Under the pieces are notes generated by a model. The model saw only the letters and a program-made list of their open reading frames with translations, was not told the DNA's origin and did not search any database. The position numbers and the translations under genes were made by a program. 17,155 bases of DNA, taken from assembly GCA_946480845.1 (NCBI GenBank), contig CAMLLJ010000026.1, forward strand, positions 1 through 17,155. Direction: 5' to 3'. Positions 6,629 to 14,943 of this stretch are shown piece after piece. Position 1 is the stretch's first letter; each line of letters begins with the position of its first letter. This DNA comes from an uncultured Gemmatimonadota bacterium. GTDB lineage: Bacteria > Gemmatimonadota > Gemmatimonadetes > Gemmatimonadales > GWC2-71-9.

Positions 6629-6967
6629 ATGAGTGCAACGAACACCCAGATCGCCCACGTGACCGACGCCACGTTCGCGGCCGAAGTGGAGCAGTCCAGC
6701 GGCCTGGTTCTCGTGGACTTCTGGGCTACCTGGTGCGGGCCCTGCCAGGCGATCGCGCCGGTGCTCGAGCAGCTCGCTGCGGAGCATGGTGGGAAGCTTC
6801 GCGTCGCCAAGCTCGACGTGGACTCGAACCAGCAGACCACCATGCGCTTCAACGTCCGCTCGATCCCGAGCATCCTCTTCTTCCGTGACGGCCGGCATGT
6901 GGACACGGTCGTGGGCGCGGTGCCCAAGGCCACGCTGGTCGCCCGCATCCAGCAGCACCTCGCGTGA
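6629..6967 (+). CDS. trxA: Thioredoxin
   Basis: This small cytoplasmic dithiol-disulfide oxidoreductase keeps protein cysteines reduced and donates electrons to reductases, itself recycled by thioredoxin reductase. The 112 residues carry the full classic fold: [13 protein letters not shown] with the active-site pair Cys36/Cys39, Asp30 in the buried position, [10 protein letters not shown], the cis-proline loop VRSIPS (Pro80), LFFRDG and VGAVPKATL. There is no signal peptide. ATG 6629 has GGAGA 8 nt upstream. The gene is divergent from mce across a gap of about 100 nt and precedes rsmI by 78 nt, separated from it by a strong hairpin. Confidence 0.97.
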   Translation: MSATNTQIAHVTDATFAAEVEQSSGLVLVDFWATWCGPCQAIAPVLEQLAAEHGGKLRVAKLDVDSNQQTTMRFNVRSIPSILFFRDGRHVDTVVGAVPKATLVARIQQHLA

Positions 6968-6985
6968 GCGCGGCCCGGGTGGGGC

Positions 6986-7010
6986 GGCGCCGGCCGGCAT
7001 GGCCGGCGCC
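6986..7010. terminator. Strong GC hairpin between trxA and rsmI
   Basis: GGCGCCGGCC (6986-6995) is perfectly repeated in reverse complement at 7001-7010 around the loop GGCAT. It lies 18 nt after the trxA stop and 35 nt before the rsmI ATG. There is no U-tract, so it may end or attenuate trxA transcription, protect its 3' end, or be a leader structure of rsmI. Confidence 0.4.
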
Positions 7011-7045
7011 ACTCCGCCAGGGCTGACCGCGCAAAACCTCGTCCC

Positions 7046-7900
7046 ATGCCCGCCGGTACCCTCTACGTCGTCGCGACCCCGCTTGGAAATCTCGGAGACC
7101 TGACCCCGCGCGCCGCCGAGCTGCTGCGCTCGGTGCCGGTGGTGGCTGCCGAGGACACCCGCCGGACGCGTGGGCTCCTCACCCATCTCGGCGCCTCGCC
7201 GCGGCTGCTCAGCTTCCACGGCCATTCGGGGCGGGGCCGGCTCGAGACACTGCTGGAGATCCTGGCCGATGGGCGCGATGTCGCCCTCGTATCGGACGCC
7301 GGCACCCCCGTCGTGAGCGACCCTGGAGCTGACCTGGTGAGCGCGGTGCGGGCCGCTGGTCACGCGGTCGTCCCCATCCCCGGGGTCTCCGCGGTCGCTA
7401 CGGCGCTCTCGGTCTGCGGCTTTCCGGGCGACCGGTACCTCTTCCTGGGGTTCGTTCCCCGGAAGGGCGCGGAGCGGCAGCGGTTGCTCGCCCGAGCGGC
7501 CTCCGAGGAGTGGGCGGTCGTCTTCTTCGAGGCGCCGACCCGGCTGGAGGCGCTCCTTGCGGACCTCGCGGTCCTGTGCGGCCCGGCGCGGGAAGCGGCC
7601 GTGGCGCGGGAACTGACGAAAATGCACGAGGAAATCCGTAGGGGCACCCTGGAGGAGCTTCGGACTCACTATGCGGCCTCCGAGGTCCGGGGCGAGATCA
7701 CCGTGGTCCTCGCGGGAACGGGGTCGCCTGAAGCGCCACCGGACCGGACGGCGGAAGCTGCCGAGGTCGCCGCCGAGCTGCTCGCGAGCGGGCATACGCG
7801 GCGCGACGCGGTGGAGCACCTGATCAGCCGGCTCGGGCTCGGCCGGAATGACGCCTACCGGATGGTGACTGAGTTGACCGATACCGGGACGAAACGATGA
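7046..7900 (+). CDS. rsmI: 16S rRNA (cytidine1402-2'-O)-methyltransferase
   Basis: RsmI uses S-adenosylmethionine to methylate the 2'-hydroxyl of C1402 in the decoding centre of 16S rRNA. The 284-residue protein has the tetrapyrrole-methylase-like fold and all family blocks in order: GTLYVVATPLGNLGDLTPRA near the N terminus, VAAEDTRRTRGLL, LSFHGHSG (family: SYHEHN), VALVSDAGTPVVSDPGADLV (the SAM loop), IPGVSAVATALSVCGFP, FLGFVPRKGAER, VFFEAPTRL, and ARELTKMHEEIRRGTLEEL. The C-terminal helical extension is also present. No Shine-Dalgarno is seen before ATG 7046. It is the first gene of a chain of 4-bp overlaps; its stop overlaps the DUF4159 gene start (ATGA). Confidence 0.95.
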   Translation: MPAGTLYVVATPLGNLGDLTPRAAELLRSVPVVAAEDTRRTRGLLTHLGASPRLLSFHGHSGRGRLETLLEILADGRDVALVSDAGTPVVSDPGADLVSAVRAAGHAVVPIPGVSAVATALSVCGFPGDRYLFLGFVPRKGAERQRLLARAASEEWAVVFFEAPTRLEALLADLAVLCGPAREAAVARELTKMHEEIRRGTLEELRTHYAASEVRGEITVVLAGTGSPEAPPDRTAEAAEVAAELLASGHTRRDAVEHLISRLGLGRNDAYRMVTELTDTGTKR

Positions 7901-8631
7901 CCACTGGGCGGTGGAGGGCAGGGAGGCGGCTGGGCGCGGTGGCTGCGCTGTTGACGCTCGCGGCGGGCCGGGCGGCGGCGCAGTCTGCCGTGCCGGCGCA
8001 GGCCCCCGGTCCTGCGCCGGCGGCCGCCGGCGCGCCGCTCACCATCGGCCGGCTGCACTACGAGGGCGGAGGCGACTGGTATGCGAACCCGTCCAGTCTC
8101 CCCAACCTGCTCCGCGCCATCCGGGAGCGCACCACCCTGCGCACGGCTGCCGAGGAGAAGGTCGTCATGCTCTCGGAGGACGATCTCTGGAACGTCCCGT
8201 ACCTGTACATGACCGGCCACGGCAACGTCCGCTTCAGCGATGCCGATCTCGAAGTGCTGCGGCGCTTCCTCCGGCAGGGAGGCTTCCTGCATGCCGACGA
8301 CAACTACGGCATGGACGAGTCCATCCGCCGCGAGCTGGGCCGCCTCTTTCCCGACCATCCACTCACCGAGGTGCCGCTCGATCACCCGGTCTACCACCTG
8401 GTGTACGATTTCCCGCGCGGCATTCCCAAGATCCACGAGCACGACAAGAAGCCGGCCCAGGGCTTCGGCATCTTCCTCGACGGCCGGCTCGCCGTGTTCT
8501 ACTCCTTCGAGACCGACCTCGGCGACGGATGGGAAGACCCGGAGGTGCACAACGATCCCGCCGAGCGGCGCGAGTCGGCGCTGCGAATGGGCGTGAACCT
8601 GTTCGCCTACGCCGTGGGGTTCGGGGGATGA
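7897..8631 (+). CDS. Exported DUF4159 protein
   Basis: The protein has 244 residues. Residues 1-29 form a signal peptide (TTGRWRAGRR, hydrophobic core, RAAAQ). After a Pro/Ala linker comes a DUF4159 domain: LTIGRLHYEGGGDWYANP (48-65), LPNLLRAIRERT, DLWNVPYLYMTGHGNVRFSD, the turn GGFLHADDNYGMD (128-140), FPDHPLTEVPLDHPVYHLVYDF, and FYSFETDLGDGWEDPEVHND near the end. The domain is thought to share the class-I glutamine-amidotransferase-like fold, but the nucleophile elbow has no Cys here (the H-A-D-D segment is in its place), so amidotransferase activity is not expected. In other bacteria DUF4159 genes often sit with MoxR, DUF58 and VWA genes; none is in this window. It overlaps both neighbours by 4 bp. 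Biological role unknown. Confidence 0.9.
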   Translation: MTTGRWRAGRRLGAVAALLTLAAGRAAAQSAVPAQAPGPAPAAAGAPLTIGRLHYEGGGDWYANPSSLPNLLRAIRERTTLRTAAEEKVVMLSEDDLWNVPYLYMTGHGNVRFSDADLEVLRRFLRQGGFLHADDNYGMDESIRRELGRLFPDHPLTEVPLDHPVYHLVYDFPRGIPKIHEHDKKPAQGFGIFLDGRLAVFYSFETDLGDGWEDPEVHNDPAERRESALRMGVNLFAYAVGFGG

Positions 8632-11600
8632 GCGGCGCCACCCGGCGCTCGCTCGGGCGCCTGGCCCGGCCCCTCGCCTCGGGAAGCCGCACCGGCTGGG
8701 CCGCGCTCGCCGTGGGCACGGCCTTGCTGCTGCTCGGCGCGGGTGCGTGGGCGGCGCGGCTCGAATGGTTTTCCGCGCCGTACTGGGTCTTCGTCGCCTG
8801 GGCGCTTGCGCTCGCGGCACTGGCGGCGCTGGTGCTGGCGGCGGTGCGGAGCGATGGGAGGTACTCGTCCGCCGGGATCGCGAGCTGGCTCGAGGAGCGC
8901 GGTGTCTGGCGCGCCGGCTCGCTCAGCGCGCTGCTCGACATGCCGGCGGCCGGGACCAGCCCGGCGCTGCTCGGTGCCGCGGACGAATTCCGCGCGGCGG
9001 AGATCGACGCACGCGGCGCCGCCGCCCTCGACCCGGTGCGGGCGCCGGTGCGCTCGCGCGTGCTCGCCGGCCTTGGCGCGCTGGTGCTGGGTGCCGCGGT
9101 GCTCGGCAGCGCGGGGCCGGTGCGCGGCACGGCGGCGGCACTCTGGCACCCGGGGCGTGCCTGGGAGATGACCACGGCGCCGGTGCGCATCCGCGCGAGC
9201 GCCCGCGAGATCGACCGGGGCGGCAGCGTGACGCTCCAGCTCGAGGCCGTCGGCCGGCGGCAGGCGGTGCTCTGGACGCGCGCGCCCGGTGAAGGGTGGC
9301 GTCCGGAAGCGGTGGCGCTGGATTCGGCCGGCCGCGCGTCGCGCACGCTCGGCCCGCTCCGGAGCGACGTCTATGCCCGCCTCACCAGCGGCACGCGCAG
9401 CTCGGACACGCTGATGGTGCACGTGCGCCTGCCCGTGTTCCTCGGTTCGCTCACCGTGACCGCGCACTACCCGCGGTACCTGGGCATGGAAGACGAGCCG
9501 GTGCCGACGAGCGGCGATACCATCATCGTGCCCGCCGGCACCCGCCTCGACGCGCGCGGCGCCGCGACGGCGTCCCTGCGCTCGGCGGCATGGGTGTCGG
9601 GGGATCGCGTGGATTCGCTCTCGGTGTCCGGGACTGCGTTCCAGGGCGCGCTCACGCCGCGGGCATCCGCCGAGTACCGGCTCGCCCTGGTCACGGCCGC
9701 GGGCGTCGCGCTGGGCGGCGACACCGTGCGGCTGCCCATCCGCGTCCTCGCCGATGCGGCGCCCGAGATCGAGGTGCCGGTGCCCGGCGCCGACACCGTG
9801 GCGCCGCTCTCGATGCGCCTCCCCCTGGTGATCGACGTTCGCGACGACCACGGGCTCACCGCCGTGGTGCTCGAGCTGCGCCGCCAGCGCCGGGGCCGCG
9901 CGCCGGATTCGCTGCGCGCCGAGCCGATCGCGCTGCCGGAGGGCCGGCCCGACCGCGCGGTGCTGGCGCACGAGCTCGATCTCGGCCGGATCGGGCTCGA
10001 GCCGGGCGACACACTGCGGTACCGCGCGCGCGCGGTGGACAACTCGCCCGGCCGCCAGGTGGCCCGATCACGGGAGTACCTGATCCGCATCCCGACGGCG
10101 AGCGAGCTTCGCGCCACCCAGCGCGAGGCGACCGAGGCGGTCGGCAGCCGCCTCGACTCGCTGGCAGACCGAAGCCGGGAGCTGGAGCGCTCCACGCAGG
10201 ACATCGCACAGACCGAGCAGCGAAAGCAGGACAGCCAGTCCGGGAGCGGCGACGACGCGCTCTCCTTCGAGCAGGCGAAGAAGGCGGAAGCGGTGGCGCA
10301 GGCGCAGGAGCAGCTCCTCAAGGATGCGGAGGCCGTGCGCAACGCGCTGGAAGCGCTGCAGCAGAGTGCCGAGAGCGCGGGGCTCGACGACCCGGCGTTC
10401 CGCCAGCGCCTCGAGGAGCTGCAGCAGCAGCTCGACCGGGCGCTGACGCCCGAGATGCGGGAGAAGCTCGCGGAACTGCAGCGGGCCCTGCAGGAGCTGA
10501 GCGCGGAGCGGACGCAGGAAGCGCTCAAGGACCTCGCCAAGGCGCAGCAGCAGCTGCGCGAGGCGCTGGAGCGGAGCCGCGAGCTCTTCGAGCGCGCGGC
10601 GCTCGAGGGCGACATGGCGAACCTCGCGGAGGAGTCGAAGGAGCTGGCCGAGGAGCAGCGGCAGTGGAACGAGCAGGTATCGAGCGCCGACAGCGCCGCC
10701 GCGGCCGCCGCCGAGAAGGCGCTCGCCGACCGGGCTGACTCGCTCGCGGCCGCGATGCGGAAGACCGCCGAAGAGATGGATGCCGAAGGGCAGCAGCAGC
10801 AGCTCGAGCAGAGCGCCGACCAGGCGGCCCAGGCCGCCAATGAGATGCGCGAGGCCCAGCAGAACGCCAAGGCCGGAAAGCGCGCCGCGGCGAAGCAGAA
10901 GGGCCAGAAGGCGGCCGAGATGCTCGGTCCACTGAGCGGCCAGATGCAGGAGCAGATGGAGCAGATGCAGGAGGGCTGGAAGGAAGAGGTCACCGAGGCC
11001 CTCGACCGCGCGCTGGCCGAGACGTCCAGGCTCACCGAACGTGAGCTGCAGCTGCAGCAGAGCCTGCGCGCCGGTGCGCCGGGCCCGCAGGCCCGGGCGG
11101 AGCAGGGCGCCATCGAGGAAGGCGTGCAGCGCCTCCAGGACCAGGTGAAGGCGGCGGCCGGCAAGAACGCGCTCGTCTCCCAGCAGATCGCGGCGTCGCT
11201 GGCGCTCGCGCAGGAGCACATGTCGAAGGCGCGCGACGCCGTCTCGACCGCCGCGCCCAATCCGCGCGCCGCCGCGGACCGGGCGGGCGCGGCCATCGAT
11301 GCGCTCAATACCGCGGCCTACCAGCTGATTCGCTCGCGCGGGGACGTGTCGGGTTCGGCCTCGGGCTCGGGGATGGCGGAGGCGATGGAGCAGATGTCCA
11401 AGCTCGCCGGCCAGCAGGGCGCGCTGGGCCAGCAGGGCGCGAGCCTCCTGCCGATGGCCGGCCGCGGGGATATCCGCACCCAGCTCCAGCAGCTCGGCGC
11501 GCAGCAGCGTGCCCTGGCGGAGCAGCTCGAGCGCATGCGCGCCCAGGGCGGCCGGCCCGGCACCGCCGAGCTGGCCGAGGAGGCGCGAGACCTGGCGCGG

Positions 11601-11900
11601 CGCCTCGAGGCCGGCCGCATCGACCGGCAGACCGTCGAGCGCCAGGAGCGGCTCTTCCGGCGCATGCTCGACGCAGGCCGGACGCTCCAGGGCGAGGAGC
11701 GCGACGAGAAGAAGGAGCGCCAGAGCCAGGTCGGCACCGACGAGCAGCTGCGCCTCCCCCCGGCCCTCCGCGCTCGCCTCGAGGCCGACGGCGACCGCCC
11801 GCGGCTGCCCGGCTGGGACGAGCTGCAGCGCCTCTCGCCCGAGGAACGGCGGCTGGTGGTGGACTACTTCCGGCGGCTGTCGGACGGGAGCGGGCAGTGA
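8628..11900 (+). CDS. Giant membrane-anchored coiled-coil protein, DUF4175-like
   Basis: The protein has 1090 residues from ATG 8628, which overlaps the DUF4159 stop (ATGA). Predicted parts in order: a short basic N terminus; two transmembrane helices (about 24-43 and 52-73); a soluble loop; a third helix (about 145-160); an extracytoplasmic beta-rich region (about 180-480) with Ig-like segments such as SLTVTAHYPRYLGMEDEP and IDVRDDHGLTAVVLELR; then from about 490 to 1040 a very long Gln/Glu/Ala-rich coiled coil with runs of QQLxE; and the closing LSPEERRLVVDYFRRLSDG. This layout matches DUF4175 (TIGR02302-like) proteins of FCB bacteria and alphaproteobacteria, whose role is not established. 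A periplasmic scaffold or sensor is inferred. Long open frames on the opposite strand inside the coiled coil are composition artefacts. Confidence 0.82.
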   Translation: MSGATRRSLGRLARPLASGSRTGWAALAVGTALLLLGAGAWAARLEWFSAPYWVFVAWALALAALAALVLAAVRSDGRYSSAGIASWLEERGVWRAGSLSALLDMPAAGTSPALLGAADEFRAAEIDARGAAALDPVRAPVRSRVLAGLGALVLGAAVLGSAGPVRGTAAALWHPGRAWEMTTAPVRIRASAREIDRGGSVTLQLEAVGRRQAVLWTRAPGEGWRPEAVALDSAGRASRTLGPLRSDVYARLTSGTRSSDTLMVHVRLPVFLGSLTVTAHYPRYLGMEDEPVPTSGDTIIVPAGTRLDARGAATASLRSAAWVSGDRVDSLSVSGTAFQGALTPRASAEYRLALVTAAGVALGGDTVRLPIRVLADAAPEIEVPVPGADTVAPLSMRLPLVIDVRDDHGLTAVVLELRRQRRGRAPDSLRAEPIALPEGRPDRAVLAHELDLGRIGLEPGDTLRYRARAVDNSPGRQVARSREYLIRIPTASELRATQREATEAVGSRLDSLADRSRELERSTQDIAQTEQRKQDSQSGSGDDALSFEQAKKAEAVAQAQEQLLKDAEAVRNALEALQQSAESAGLDDPAFRQRLEELQQQLDRALTPEMREKLAELQRALQELSAERTQEALKDLAKAQQQLREALERSRELFERAALEGDMANLAEESKELAEEQRQWNEQVSSADSAAAAAAEKALADRADSLAAAMRKTAEEMDAEGQQQQLEQSADQAAQAANEMREAQQNAKAGKRAAAKQKGQKAAEMLGPLSGQMQEQMEQMQEGWKEEVTEALDRALAETSRLTERELQLQQSLRAGAPGPQARAEQGAIEEGVQRLQDQVKAAAGKNALVSQQIAASLALAQEHMSKARDAVSTAAPNPRAAADRAGAAIDALNTAAYQLIRSRGDVSGSASGSGMAEAMEQMSKLAGQQGALGQQGASLLPMAGRGDIRTQLQQLGAQQRALAEQLERMRAQGGRPGTAELAEEARDLARRLEAGRIDRQTVERQERLFRRMLDAGRTLQGEERDEKKERQSQVGTDEQLRLPPALRARLEADGDRPRLPGWDELQRLSPEERRLVVDYFRRLSDGSGQ

Positions 11901-13642
11901 CGAGCACGAGGCGCTCGACCGCCATCGGGCTGGTCGCGCTGCTGCTTGCCGGCGCACCTGCCGCCGCCGCGCAGCGCGCCGTCGTGGATCCGCTCGCGCG
12001 CGGGCTCGACCTCGAACGGCGCGGGAACTACGTCGAGGCGATCGCCGCGTACCGCACGGTGCTCACGGCGCGGCCGGGAGACCCGTCGGCACTGCTCGGA
12101 CTCGAGCGCTCGCTGCAGCCGCTCAACCGGACGGCCGAGGTGATCCCGGCCGCGCGCACGGCGCTCGAGGCGGCTCCCACCGCCGCAGTGTACGGCGTCC
12201 TGATCCGCGCGTTCACGGCCGAAGGCATGCCGGACAGCGCGCGGGCGGCGGTGGAGCGCTGGGCCCGGCAGGCGCCGAACGACGAAGGTCCCTACCGCGA
12301 GTGGGGGATGGCCGCGATGCAGGCGCGGGACCGCGCCACCGCCAAGGCCGCCTTCCAGCTCGCGCGCTCGAAGCTCGGACGCAGCGATATCCTGGCGGCC
12401 GAGATGGCCCAGCTCCTCATCGGCGAAGGGCAGTGGGATGCCGCGGCGCTCGAATGGGTCCGCGCGGCGCGCCAGCTGTCCGGCTACCTGCTCACCGGCG
12501 TGGCCGCCATGGGCCCCACCCCGGAGCGCATGCGCCCGGCGGTGCTGGCCGCGCTCTCCGCCGATACGTCGCTCCTTGCGCGGCGGCTGCAGGCCCCGCT
12601 CATGGCGCGCTGGGGCGATCCGCTCGCCGGCGTGGACCAGCTCATCGCGGCGCTGCCGGCCAACACGCAGGTCGCCTCGGAGATCCTCACCCAGTTCGCC
12701 GAGCAGGTCCGGCCCCTCGGCATGCCGGCCACGGCGCAGGCGCGGGGCCGCGCGCTGGAGGAGCTGGCCCGCCGCGCGACCGGTGTGGCTGCGTCGCGGG
12801 CACGGCTCGAGTCAGCCCGCGCCTACCAGGAGGCCGGCGACCGCGAAGGGGCGCGCCGGATGCTCGGCAACGTGGCGTCCGACACCACGGCAGGCGCGGC
12901 CTCGGCGAGTGCGGCCGCGACGCTGATCAACGTGCTGGTGGACGACGGGCGGATCGAGGAGGCGGAGTCGCGCCTCGCGGCCGCGCGACCGGGCCTCCCG
13001 ACCGACGAGTTCCAGTCGCTCAACCGGACCGTGGCCGTGGGCTGGGTGCGCCGCGGCGACCTGGACCGGGCCGAGCGCGTAATCCGGGCCGACAGCACGG
13101 TGGAAGGGATGGCATTGTCGGGCCGGATCGCCATCTTCCGGGGAGACATCGCGGGCGGCGTGAGCCGGCTCCAGATGGCCGGGCCGTATGCCGGTACCCG
13201 CGAGGAAGCTACCGAGCGCACGGCGCTGCTGGCCCTGGTCCAGCCCATCGAGAGCGACAGCCTGCCGGCGCTCGGCGCGGCCCTGCTGCTGCTCGAGCGG
13301 CGCGATTCGGCCGGAGCTGCCTCGAGCCTCGAGCGGGTCGCCGGCGGCCTTCCGCCCGAGCACGGCGGCGCGGAGCTCCGGCTTCATGCCGGCCGCGTCT
13401 ACGAGGGGCTCGGCAAGGAAAAGGAAGCGGAACGGCTCTACCGCGCCGCGGCCACCGAAGTGGCCCCCGCCACGGCTCCCGCAGCGGAGCTGGCACTCGC
13501 CCGGCTGCTCATCGGCGTCCGGCGCGCGGCGGAGGCCATTCCGGTCCTCGAGCACCTGATCCTGACCTATCCCACGAGTGCGCTGGTGCCGCAGGCACGG
13601 CGCGCCCTGGATGAAGCGAGAGGGGCGATACCCCGCACATGA
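11897..13642 (+). CDS. Exported TPR-repeat protein
   Basis: The protein has 581 residues from GTG 11897, overlapping the previous stop by GTGA. Residues 1-26 form a signal peptide (TSTRRSTAIGLVALLLAG, then AAAAQ). The rest is almost all helical repeats: a clear TPR at ARGLDLERRGNYVEAIAAYRTVLTARPGD in short pieces (about 34-62), another at PDSARAAVERWARQAPND, DRATAKAAFQLARS, and near the end GRVYEGLGKEKEAERLYRAA and AAEAIPVLEHLILTYPTSA. The central part is more divergent. TPR proteins bind partner proteins, so it probably assembles with the membrane protein encoded before it; the BatC/BatE TPR proteins of aerotolerance-type clusters are a loose analogy only. No catalytic motif is seen. It overlaps the next gene by 4 bp (ATGA). 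Confidence 0.88.
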   Translation: MTSTRRSTAIGLVALLLAGAPAAAAQRAVVDPLARGLDLERRGNYVEAIAAYRTVLTARPGDPSALLGLERSLQPLNRTAEVIPAARTALEAAPTAAVYGVLIRAFTAEGMPDSARAAVERWARQAPNDEGPYREWGMAAMQARDRATAKAAFQLARSKLGRSDILAAEMAQLLIGEGQWDAAALEWVRAARQLSGYLLTGVAAMGPTPERMRPAVLAALSADTSLLARRLQAPLMARWGDPLAGVDQLIAALPANTQVASEILTQFAEQVRPLGMPATAQARGRALEELARRATGVAASRARLESARAYQEAGDREGARRMLGNVASDTTAGAASASAAATLINVLVDDGRIEEAESRLAAARPGLPTDEFQSLNRTVAVGWVRRGDLDRAERVIRADSTVEGMALSGRIAIFRGDIAGGVSRLQMAGPYAGTREEATERTALLALVQPIESDSLPALGAALLLLERRDSAGAASSLERVAGGLPPEHGGAELRLHAGRVYEGLGKEKEAERLYRAAATEVAPATAPAAELALARLLIGVRRAAEAIPVLEHLILTYPTSALVPQARRALDEARGAIPRT

Positions 13643-14943
13643 AACGACGCAGGTTCATCGGCACCGCCGCGGGCGGGCTGGCAGCGCTGGCACCCGTGTC
13701 GCCGCTCTGGGGCCTGGCGCGCCACGGCGCGGCCGCCGCCGCCCCCTGGCTGCTGATCCCCATGGACGACAGCCAGACCGACCACCTCAAGGCCTACGGC
13801 GTGGCGTTCCGGGCGCTGGAGCGGAGCCGGAAGGTGGAGTGGCTGCTCAACTACCGGAGCGGCTCCTTCCTGCTCCCCGCCGACCCCGACACGACGCGGG
13901 ACTGCGCCCTCTCCGGCGTAAGCACCGAGGGCGCCGACGACGGCCAGGTGGCACGGGTGCGCGCGGAGATCGAGCAGTCCAACATGGACGCCGTGCCGCT
14001 GGAGAAGGCGCCCAAGGTCGCCGTGTACGCGCCGCCCAACGCCGCCCCGTGGGACGACGCGGTGACCATGGCGCTCAACTACGCCGGCGTGCGCTTCGAG
14101 AAGGTATGGGACCGTGAAGTGCTCCAGGGCGGGCTCAAGGAGTACGACTGGCTGCACCTCCACCACGAGGACTTCACGGGCCAGTACTCCAAGTTCGTCC
14201 TCAACTACGCCGGCGCGCCCTGGCTCACCGAGATGATGGAGCGCAACCGCGCGATGGCGCGGGAGCTGGGGTTCAAGTCGGTGCCCGCGGAGAAGCGCGC
14301 GGTGGCGCAGGCCATCGCCGCGTACGTGGAGCAGGGCGGCTTCATCTTCGCCATGTGCACGGCCACCGAGACCCTCGACCTGGCGCTCGCCAGCGACGGC
14401 GTGGACATCGCGGCCTCGTACGCCGACGACTCGCCGATGGATCCCGACGCCACCAGCCGGCTGCACTGGGACCAGGCCTTCGCCTTCACCGGGGCGCGGC
14501 TCGAGCTGAGCCCGACCACCGCCGTCTTCTCCGACATCGACGGCCACCAGGTCAACTCGCCGGACCGCCGGCAGCAGCTCGGCTCCTTCACGCTGTTCAA
14601 CTTCAGCGCCAAGATCGATCCCGTCGCGGCCATGCTGGTGCAGAACCACCGGCAGGTAATTCCCGACTTCTTCGGGCTCACCACGTCGTTCACCCGCCGC
14701 ACCATCAAGCCCGGCGTCACCATCCTCGCCGAGGAGCCGGGGGCGGGATGGGCCAAGTACCTGCACGGCGACCGCGGCCAGGGCACCTGGACCTTCTTCG
14801 GAGGCCACGATCCCGAAGACCCGCAGCACCAGATCGGCGATGCCCCCACGGACCTGTCGCTGCACCCGCACTCGCCGGGCTACCGGCTGATCCTCAACAA
14901 CGTCCTCTTTCCCGCCGCGAAGAAGAAAGAACTCAAGACGTGA
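13639..14943 (+). CDS. Tat-exported glutamine-amidotransferase-like protein (often annotated 'asparagine synthetase B')
   Basis: The protein has 434 residues from ATG 13639. The N terminus KRRRFIGTAAGGLAALAPV is a twin-arginine signal, suggesting folded export, perhaps with a bound cofactor. It matches a family widespread in FCB bacteria and often named asparagine synthetase B in databases: LIPMDDSQTDHLKAYG, EWLLNYRSGSFLL, KVAVYAPPNAAPWDDAVT, WLHLHHEDFTGQY (171-183), the elbow GGFIFAMCTATETLD (Cys240), and late HPHSPGYRLILNN. It has no PP-loop synthetase domain or N-terminal Cys2 glutaminase, so the asparagine synthetase name looks wrong. Cys240 sits where a class-I amidotransferase nucleophile would be; the His/Glu cluster at 173-177 could be catalytic or metal-binding. 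Substrate and reaction are unknown. It overlaps both the TPR gene and the helicase gene by 4 bp. Confidence 0.85.
   Translation: MKRRRFIGTAAGGLAALAPVSPLWGLARHGAAAAAPWLLIPMDDSQTDHLKAYGVAFRALERSRKVEWLLNYRSGSFLLPADPDTTRDCALSGVSTEGADDGQVARVRAEIEQSNMDAVPLEKAPKVAVYAPPNAAPWDDAVTMALNYAGVRFEKVWDREVLQGGLKEYDWLHLHHEDFTGQYSKFVLNYAGAPWLTEMMERNRAMARELGFKSVPAEKRAVAQAIAAYVEQGGFIFAMCTATETLDLALASDGVDIAASYADDSPMDPDATSRLHWDQAFAFTGARLELSPTTAVFSDIDGHQVNSPDRRQQLGSFTLFNFSAKIDPVAAMLVQNHRQVIPDFFGLTTSFTRRTIKPGVTILAEEPGAGWAKYLHGDRGQGTWTFFGGHDPEDPQHQIGDAPTDLSLHPHSPGYRLILNNVLFPAAKKKELKT

Noticed and set aside
9467..11308. Open frame of 613 codons on the minus strand inside the DUF4175-like gene
   Set aside because: Its translation is Ser/Ala/Arg-rich low complexity without any family motif and is the antisense shadow of the Gln/Glu-rich coiled coil in very GC-rich DNA.
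10068..11957. Open frame of 629 codons on the minus strand, rich in Leu
   Set aside because: The Leu-rich repeats mirror the CAG/GAG codons of the coiled coil on the plus strand; no start context or domain is present.
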